A stretch of DNA of 64,000 nt. It comes from CAYVWB01 sp964455395. GTDB lineage: Bacteria > Desulfobacterota > Desulfovibrionia > Desulfovibrionales > Desulfovibrionaceae. The stretch is taken from contig CAYVWB010000011.1 in assembly GCA_964455395.1 (NCBI GenBank), positions 16,599 through 80,598 of the forward strand, in the 5' to 3' direction. Of the stretch, positions 12,901 through 21,900 are shown piece after piece (the first letter of the stretch is position 1; each line of letters opens with the position of its first letter). A model generated the notes under the pieces. The model did not search any database and was not told where the DNA came from. It worked only from the letters and a program-made list of their open reading frames with translations. The position numbers and the translations under genes were made by a program.

Positions 12901-15900
12901 CCCGACGTGGCCGCACCGGACGCGGACACCTCGCAGCCAGGGTACTGGCGTCCCTCGCAACCAGCGTTCGGGCGTCCTTCGCGCGGCCGCGCGCCGCCCT
13001 CCTGGAACGACTCGCGCGCCGCACCGCACAAGGGCTCCGGCTCACGCGGGTACGCCGCACCACCCCGGGCCTCCATGGCGGCCACTGCGTCCGGATAAGG
13101 CGTCTGCCGACGCAGCCCCCTGGTGTTGCGTTCGCGCCGGGCGGCAGCGTCCTGGCGCGTGGCCTTGCGCAGCTTGAGCAGCGAGTAGGTTATCCACCTC
13201 TTTTCCAACGCCACGGCCTGGTTGGCGAAGTTGCGCCACATGGCGCGCGGGGCTTCCTCCAGATGCGCGATGTTCGCTTCGAACCCCGGGTCGTGGACGA
13301 AATGTGCGATCTGCGGGGAGACATCCACGGCCTCGTCCAGAACAAACCCATGCCGCGTCAACATCTCCACCCACTCGGGCGCGGTGGGGATGAAGACACT
13401 CAAGGCCTCGTCCTCGATGGCGCCGCGGCGGTTGGCGATATAATCCACCAGCAGGAGCCGCCCGTCCTCCTTGAGCGCGGCGGCGAGGTTGGCGAAAAGG
13501 CCGTCCTTGTCTTTGATATGGAAGGTGACCTCAACGCCGAGGGCGAGGTCCATATCCGTCGGGAAGGGGTCTGTGGCGCTGTCCTTGTGGTGGACTTCGG
13601 CGCGCGGGCGCAGGCCCAACCGGCGGATGCGTTCGTTGGCGAGGGCCGCCTGCGCTTCGGTTATGGTGTAGCCGCACGTCCGGAGATGGGGGAAGGCGCG
13701 CGCGAGCTGGATGACGTCCGTGCCGTAGCCGCAGCCGATGTCCAGGACGCGGTGGAGCCTGTCGAAGTCCACGCCGTCGAAGAGCGTGCGGCGCATCTCC
13801 CGTTGTCGGGCCTTGACCATGGCCACGGCTTCCGGGTGGGCTGCAGGATCGGTCAGGGCGCGCGTCATGGAGAACCACGGGACGCGCTCCGGGAACGGCG
13901 CAAACGTGAGGAATTCGTCCTGAAAGACGTCCGGGAATGCGTCTGGGATGACGTCCGGGAATGCGTCTGGGATGACGTCTGGGATGTCATCGTTGCGGCG
14001 CGTCGCCTCGGGAGTGGCTTGGCGAGTGGCTTGGCGCGTGAATTCGGGCGCATCGCTCAAAGCGCGCTGCAGCACGTGGGCTTCGTGGGTGTAGAACGCG
14101 GCGGCGGGGTTCTCGCCGGGGCGGGTCGCCTGCGGAGGTGCGGAAGCGTTCGCCGCAGCCGGGCGGCACGGCGTTGTTTCGAAGGGATACGTGGGCAGGC
14201 CGGCCATGCGTCGCGGCGGCGTGGTGTGGAGGACGTCCCAATCCACCGCGTTGCCCAACGTCCAGAGCGCGGCGAGCTCCCGCAGCACGCGTCCTTGCAG
14301 CGCGGCGTCCACGCTTGCCGGCAAGCGCGTCCGGGACCCCTCGCAATTTCCCTGGTGGAGGGTTTCCGTGACTGCGCCGTCTTCTCGCCACGACCGCAGC
14401 TGACGCACGAGGTCTTCGGCGTCCTCGCAGATGACGGCCAGTCGGCAGGCCATGGGCTCACGGCCGGTCTGCAGGGTGTAGCACGCTGCAGCCAGAGCGC
14501 CCTTGCCCTTCGCGCGCAAGGCTGGTCCGACCGCAGCCGGGTCGTTCTCCTCTGCCGTCAGAAACTCCAGCCACCTGTCCACATAGACCGCGAGCCGCGA
14601 GCGCGTGCGGGCGGAGAGGAGGAAGACCAGCGGCCCTTCGGGAGCAGGGAGGCCGCCCGACGGGAGGCCGTGCTCGCCCACATGCTCTTCAAGAATGCAA
14701 TGCGCGTTCACCCCGCCGGCGCCGATGCTGGTGACGCCGGCGCGCAGAGGAAGCGGAGCTTCGTCGGATGGGGCGTCTGGACGTGGAAACGGCGTCCATG
14801 GCGCGCGTGTTCGCTGGAGGACGAAAGGAAGCTTCTCGAAAGGGATGTCCGGATGGGGGGGGCCTTCCAGCCGCGAGGGCGCGAGGGTGCGCGTTCGGAG
14901 GCTGCAGATGACCTTGACGAGCTGCGCCGCCCCGGAGGCCGCCTCGGCGTGCCCCATGTTGGGCTTCAGCGTGCCCATGCGATAGGGACTCGAACCGTCC
15001 TCGTTGCGGGAGGCGGGCGCCCGTGTTCCATAGGCCGCGCGCAGCGCCGCCATTTCGCTGGCGTCGCCCTGGGGGGAGCCGCTGGCCGCCGTCTCGATGT
15101 AGCCGATGGTCTCGGGTGCGAAGCCGCTCGTATCAAGAACGTCCTTGAAGAGCGCAGCCTGTTGCGTCGGGTTGGGGATGGCGTAGCCGGCGCTTGCGCC
15201 GTCGTGGTTCACCCCGGATCCGCGGATGACGGCGTGAATGGGGTCGCCCTCGCGTTCAGCGAGCGCAAGCGGTTTGAGGACGAAGGCTCCCACGCATTCG
15301 CCGGGGACGAAGCCGGCGGCGTTTTCGCTCAAGGCGGCGCAGCTGTCTCCGGGGGCGATGAGCTGGGCCCTGGAGAGCTGCGCGTACGTGGAAGGATGGA
15401 GGTAGAGGTTCACACCGCCGGCGATGGCCAGTTCCCCTTCCCCTTTGACCAGGTACATGCACGCTTGGTGGACCGCCGCCAGGGTGGAGGCGCACATGGC
15501 GTCCACGGGTTGGCTGGGCCCCTGGAGATTCAAAAAGTGCGAGACGCGGTTCGTCAACGAGGCGAAGGAGGTGCGGGGCCCCACGCCTTCCGGGGCGAAA
15601 TGCGAATAGCCCAACTTGGTGACGCCGCCGAACACGCCTGTCCGCTTGCGACGATCCGCGCTCAACCGTGAGGGCGCGCAGCCGGCGTCCTCCAGAGCCT
15701 TCCACGCTTCCATGAGGAAGAGCCGTTCCTGCGGGTCCACCTCCGCGGCGTCTTTGGGCGTCATCCGGAAGAAGGAGGGATCGAAGGCGTAGACGTCCTC
15801 CAGAAACCCGCCCCAGCGGGAACAGCTCTTGCCGTGGGCTCCGGCCTGGAGCGGATCCGCCATGTAGGTCTCGCGCCAGTCCCAGCGCTCGGCCGGCGTC

Positions 15901-18900
15901 TCCACGATGCAGTGACGTCCTTCCAACAGATGTTTCCAGAAGTCGCGCGTCGTGGAGGCCTGCGGGAAGCGACCGCTCATGCCGATGATGGCCACGGCCA
16001 ACGCGTCGTGCGGGATGACGGCGGCCCGTGGCGTGGTTGCCGCGTCCTCTGCCGCATGAACATGCTGCGGCCCCCGGGGCTCCTCCCTCGTGACGGTCGA
16101 AGAGGCGGCCGACGCGGTGGTGTCCACATTCGTCGACGTCTCCGGCAGCTTAACGACGCCGGGGTCCGCCTCCTGGAGAAAGTGGTCCGCCAGGGCCTCT
16201 ATCGTCGTTTCACCGAAAAGGAGCGTGGCGTCCACGTGCTTATAGGTTTCACGAAGACGGTTGGTGAGCTGCGTGATGAGGATGGAGTCCACGCCGTAGC
16301 TGTGCAGGGGAACATCGGGGGCCAGACTGGATGGTCGCGCGCGCAAGGTTTCAGCCATGACGGACGTGAGATGGGCGATGAGCCGCGCCTTGACGTTCTC
16401 CCTGCTGCAAGCGGGCGCGGCGGAGCGGGTCGCCTCTGGTGGATCAAGGCCAGGCGGGGGTGTTTCGCCTGAGAGCGGGCGAGGCGCCGCCCGCGCCGCC
16501 GGGGCCTCCGCGACTAGGGAGGCGGCTGTTTCGTCCGTTTGCCGAACGAGGCCGTCGCTTACCGCAAGAATGATCTGCTGACCGAGCTCCTGCGCTGCCG
16601 CCACGGGGAAAGAAACGTCAAGAAATCCTTGCGTTTCCAGAAGCCTGCGCCACGCGTCTGGGTAGAGTCCCGGCGCGCCGGGAATGCGCAGCTCGGGGTC
16701 CTCCGCAAGCCACCACCCCTCCAGTAACCCAAAGGTGCAATGCGCGTGAAGATGGGCCGCAGTAAGCTCGTTCAGCAGCAGCATGCCGTGCTTGCAGAGC
16801 GCCGCCTTGGCGTTTTGCAACGTGCGGCGCAGATTGCGCGTGGCGTGGAGCACGTTGACTGCGATGACGAAATCGAAGTGGCCCAGGGGCATGTCTTGGG
16901 GCGCCAGGGGGCGCTCCACGTCGAAACGCTGGGTGACGAACCACGGCCGGCCTTCCCCGAAGGCGTCTTCGCCATGGTGCAGGAATGCGCGGGAGAGATC
17001 GGTGAATCGATACTCTGCGACATGCCCTGTGTAAGGCGTCAGTTTTTCCAGGACGAATCCGGTGGCGCTGCCCGTGCCGGCGCCGATCTCCAGAATACGC
17101 AGGGACGCGGAGGGATCGAGTCGCAGGCGTTCGCGAACGGCGGCGACAAGGGCCTCGGCCAATCGTTCGTTGAAGCAGTCCGCAACCCGGTTGCCTTTGA
17201 AGACGCCTTCCACCAGCGCGACCGAGGCGTTTGGGTAAAGGATCTCCGTGGGGTTTCGGCGTCCAGCAAGCACGTCCGGAAGGACCCGCAGACACGCCTC
17301 TGCGGTCAGGGCGTCAGCCTTGTGATCCGGGTTGGCGAGCCACGCTTCTCGGCGCTCGTCCCAAAGGCGCCAGAGCGTCTCCGTCTGGGGAGGATGCCGC
17401 GGGTCGAGTACGCCTCCATCTTCCAGGAATCGTATACTTTGTTCAACCCATCGGGCGTACAGTGGTGTGACGCGGGACGCCTCGGGAGAAAAGCCGTCAA
17501 GCGTCGCCAGCGCAGCATGCAAAAACTGCAGCAACAGCTTCCGCATGGTAGGGCACTGCACTTTTTTCAACGACTCCACGGCATTATTCGTGAAGCCGAC
17601 GCCCTGCAGCGCCGCCGCGACCGCCCCGCCCACATTGGGGGCGGCCCGCGCGACTTCGAAAAGTTGCTCGCTCTCCAGCGTTTGCGGTAGAGGTGGCCGT
17701 CGACTGGTGCGCAGAAACGCCGCCTGGGAGAGCGGCCCGCCCAGGAGCTGCTCCAGCGCTGTGAACGCCGCCTCGGGATCAATGGGTTCCGCGCCGTTGA
17801 GTCGGATTCTGGCCTTGAAGGATTCCGGTATGGCGTCGCCTGCGCCTCTGTCCCAGTACCCCCAGTTGATGACCGCCGCCTTGCCGGCCATACGGGTGTT
17901 CAGCCACTGAGCGAAGGCGTCCTTGAAGGCGCAACCGGCAGCGTAGCCGCTCATGCCGGCATGGTGCTCGAACGCTGCGACCGACGAAAAAAACAGGAAG
18001 AAATCGAGCGCGTCTTTTTCAAAGGCCTGAGCGATATTGACGGAAGCGTCCACCTTGACGGCGAGGATCTCACGAAACTCTGCTGCAGTCATGGCCGCCA
18101 CGCTGCGGTCAAACGCTCCGACAGCCGAATGGATCACGCCATGGATTCTGGGGTGAATCTGCCTGATGGCTGCAGCCACCTGATCCAGTGCAGAAAAATC
18201 ACACGCGTCCACCTGAAAATACTGAGGTTTGTGACGCAAGAACTGAGGCCAGTCGACAGCATCCGGCGGGCGTCGACCGAGCCAGATGACATTCGCGTCG
18301 AATTGTTGCTGCAGATGATGCGTCCAGAGCGCGCCGAGGCCGCCCGCGCCTCCCAGGATGACGTAGACCCCGCCTCGTCGAATCGGCATGGTGCGAGGCG
18401 CCTGTAATTCCGCGGGAATGAGCGCCTGCTCGAACCACTCGCCTCGGCTCAAGGCGTACGTGCGCGCCGGATTGGAACACGGAAGCTGGAATAGTTGCTC
18501 CGCGGCCCAAGGCTCGTCATCCGGCAGTTCGAGAATGCGCGCGCGCCATTGCGGGTGCTCCTGAACCGCTACGCCCACAAGCCCTCGAACAGGGGCGTGC
18601 ATTGGTACGGAAAACTCGTTGGAACCCAATGCGCGGGTGTGAGGAAGAATGATGGTCAAACAAAGCGGACGCTCGGCATATCCCAATGACAACAGCGCCT
18701 TGAGTAGCTCAAAAAGTTGCATGACGCCTGTCCGCTGCGCTTGAGCGAAATGTTCGGAAGCGCTTGCCGAGGCCGAATGCGCAGGCTCTTCAGGCGCGAT
18801 CCAGATAAAGTGTTCGAATGGATCGTGCGCCTTGCACTTTTCAACAAAGGCGGCCCCCTCCTTCCCGACTTCAACCTTAAATTCTATAATACCCTGGAAA

Positions 18901-21900
18901 TACCTGGAGAAAGAATCGACAAAGCTCGAAGCTCCATTACACAGCAAAGCGCGAGCCTGTTGCAAGGGCGTCGGAGTAAAGTCCGGCCGCAACACATCCC
19001 AAACAGGCGTCAACAGCACATGAGGCGCACCAGAAAAGGCCTGATCCGTGCGCCGGGATGGCAGGTTCGCCTTGGCGTGGACTTGAGGGTTCTCATGTGT
19101 CGTCTCGGAGCCATCCTCCAGCCAATACTTTTCTCGTGCAAATGGATATCCAGGCAGAGGGATACGCTTCGGCAACTGTTCCCCATACAAGCTGTACCAG
19201 TCGACATCGTTTCCTTGAAGCCACTGTTCAGCCAGAAGAATTGCTTCCTGAACACATTCATCAGCCTTGAGTAACTCGGGACATGCAACTCGCGGCTGAG
19301 ATAAACTGTTATGATCCATGAAAGAGCGCATCTCGTGCAAAAGCTCTGAAATAGTAGAAGCGACAAATATCTTACGCGAAGAAAAAGAATCACGCGCAAC
19401 CTGAAGTGTGAATGCGACATCATCCAAATGTAGAAAATGTGCATGCTCTTCAAGATGCAGAATTAATGACTCAACGGCGGCATACAACCGTTCATCGTTG
19501 GAAGCAGAGAGAGGTATGAGGCGCCACGCGCTGGGTCGAGATACTCCAGCTGGATTATCACTGATGAATTCCTCAAGAACAACATGGGCATTCCCACCAC
19601 CAAATCCAAAAGAGCTCACCCCGGCCCTTCGCGGCGCCTCCACATTGTTCGCCATCACAGGCCTGGGCCAAGGCCTGTTGTTTCTTGGCGTAGAAAGTGG
19701 GGTATTTTCCAAGCAATAATATGGATTCATATCGCCTAGGCGTTTCTGCCCCGGGATAGTTCCATTGCGGATCGCCAGAAGCGCATTGAAAAGCCCACCA
19801 AGTCCAGCTGCAGATTCCATATGACCCAAAACCGACTTCACGGAGCCCAGAGAGACTTCAAAGGGCGCCTTGGTTTCCTTCGTCTCTTCAATGGCTTCTG
19901 CAATGGCTTGCAATTCGATTGGATCACCCAGGGCGGTTCCCGTTCCATGAGCCTCGATATATCCGATGGTTTCTGGCGGTGTATTGGCGCGCTTCCATGC
20001 TTCACTCAACAGGCGCTTCTGCCCATGCATATTGGGAGCGCGGAGCGAGTTGGAACGCCCATCATGATTTGTAAATGCACCCTTGATGAGACAAGAAATG
20101 TAATCGTGATCCTTTTGTGCGTCTATTGTATTCTTCAGCAACAACGCAGCACATCCTTCACTCCTTACAAAACCATCAGCTGTCGCATCAAAAGGCTTGC
20201 ATTGACCATCCTTTGCAAGCATACCAGCTTGTTGCGCTGAAACATGCAAACGCATTGACAGGATTAGATTGATGCCTAATACAAGCGCCATCGAACACTC
20301 ACCGTGTTGAAGAGCTGTTACGGCGCGAGCAACTGCAGTCAGTGAGCTGGAACAAGCCGTATTCACGACCTCACTGGGACCCTGCAAGTCAAAGTATCTG
20401 GATATTCTGTGGGGCAAGATACTCAGGTGCGATCCCGAGTCCAGAAAAGCACCATAGGAACGCACCATGTCATGTCTTTTGGCGATGAGCTCTGCATAAT
20501 CAACATTGTGCGCTCCCACGAAGACGCCAATCTTGCTTCCTGCAAGAGCACCAGGAGCGTACCCACTTCGCTCAAATGTTTCCCATGCAATTTCGAGCAG
20601 AATTCTTTGTTGAGGATCCATACATTGGGCTTCAAGAGGCGACACTCCAAAGAAACTGGCGTCGAAACAGTCGATATCTTCAAGAAACCCACCAAAGCAC
20701 GGTATCGACGACTGGAATTCATGAGGATACGGGGAGAGATCCTGCAACAACCATGGACGTGTAGCGTGGATGGGCGCGATGACTTCGCGATTTTCCAATA
20801 CTGTTTTCCATAATTCCTCGAGGTTATTTATTCCACCAGGAAATCGACAACTACACCCGAGTATGGCGATGTCGGCTCTTTGAGGAAGAGCCGCCTGCGC
20901 ATGCAATTCTTTTCTGTAGCAACTTGATGGCTTTTTAATCTTCTGTAATTTTGTAGAGATCAACTCAGCCAAAGAGCCGATTGTAGATGTCTCATACAAC
21001 GCTACTGGGCTCAGTTTAATCTCAAATACTTGTTCGATTTCAGCAGCGATTCGAATAGCATCAACGGAACTAATACTTAATACTGAGACACTCGTTTGAG
21101 CATTCAACATTCTGCAATCGCACTTCAAAACATTCGGCAGAATGTTTCTCACAAGACATTCAACGGCTTGATCAACCGAGGCATCAATCATGCAAGAATT
21201 TTGCGACATTGACGCATCATAAAAACAATGTATCGACAACTCACCTTTAAGATATTTTTCTTTACTGAGGCGTCTTTGTATCTTTCCGCTATCCGTCTTT
21301 ACCAGTGCGCCCAGTGCAACAATTGAAAGGACATCTACACCAAGACCATGTTGCATAGAAATCGCCTGGACCATGGAGCCCATGCATCTTCGAAGAGACG
21401 CATCATCAAGCCCTTCTTTTCGCTCGACAAGAACATGCAACCATTCGCGATCGTCCTTTTCAACAGTGAAAGCTGCAACAGACACGTCAGACCAAAGAGC
21501 CGTTTCACGTATAGTTGATTCGATATCTTCGGGATAAAAGTTCCGCCCGGAGACTATAAACGCCTCTTTTGCGCGACCTACAAGAAAAAGCTTACCCCCT
21601 CGGGTGAACCCCAGGTCTCCTGTCCTGAAAAACTGTTCATGGCAGGAATCGTTGCCCCGTGAAAACGCCTCCTGCGTTGCAACGTCCCCCTTCCAATAAC
21701 CTCGCATCACACTCGGCCCCTTGACCCAAAGCTCGCCGATTTCGTCATCACCACACGCGCCCACTGTATCCTGGCGAACGAGCCGAACATCCAGTTCTTC
21801 AGCAACGTTGCCTAGTTCGACAACTTGACGAAAACGCTTTCCGGTCCTCGAAATTTCGACGACGTTACGCTCCAACGCGTTCCGCTCCAGCGTCAGGAAC

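Noticed and set aside
1125..20000. Hidden acyltransferase domains after the KS domains
   Set aside because: No GHSxG active-site motif is seen. Only the short flanking linker (for example LPGYPFAREKYW) remains, as in trans-AT synthases.
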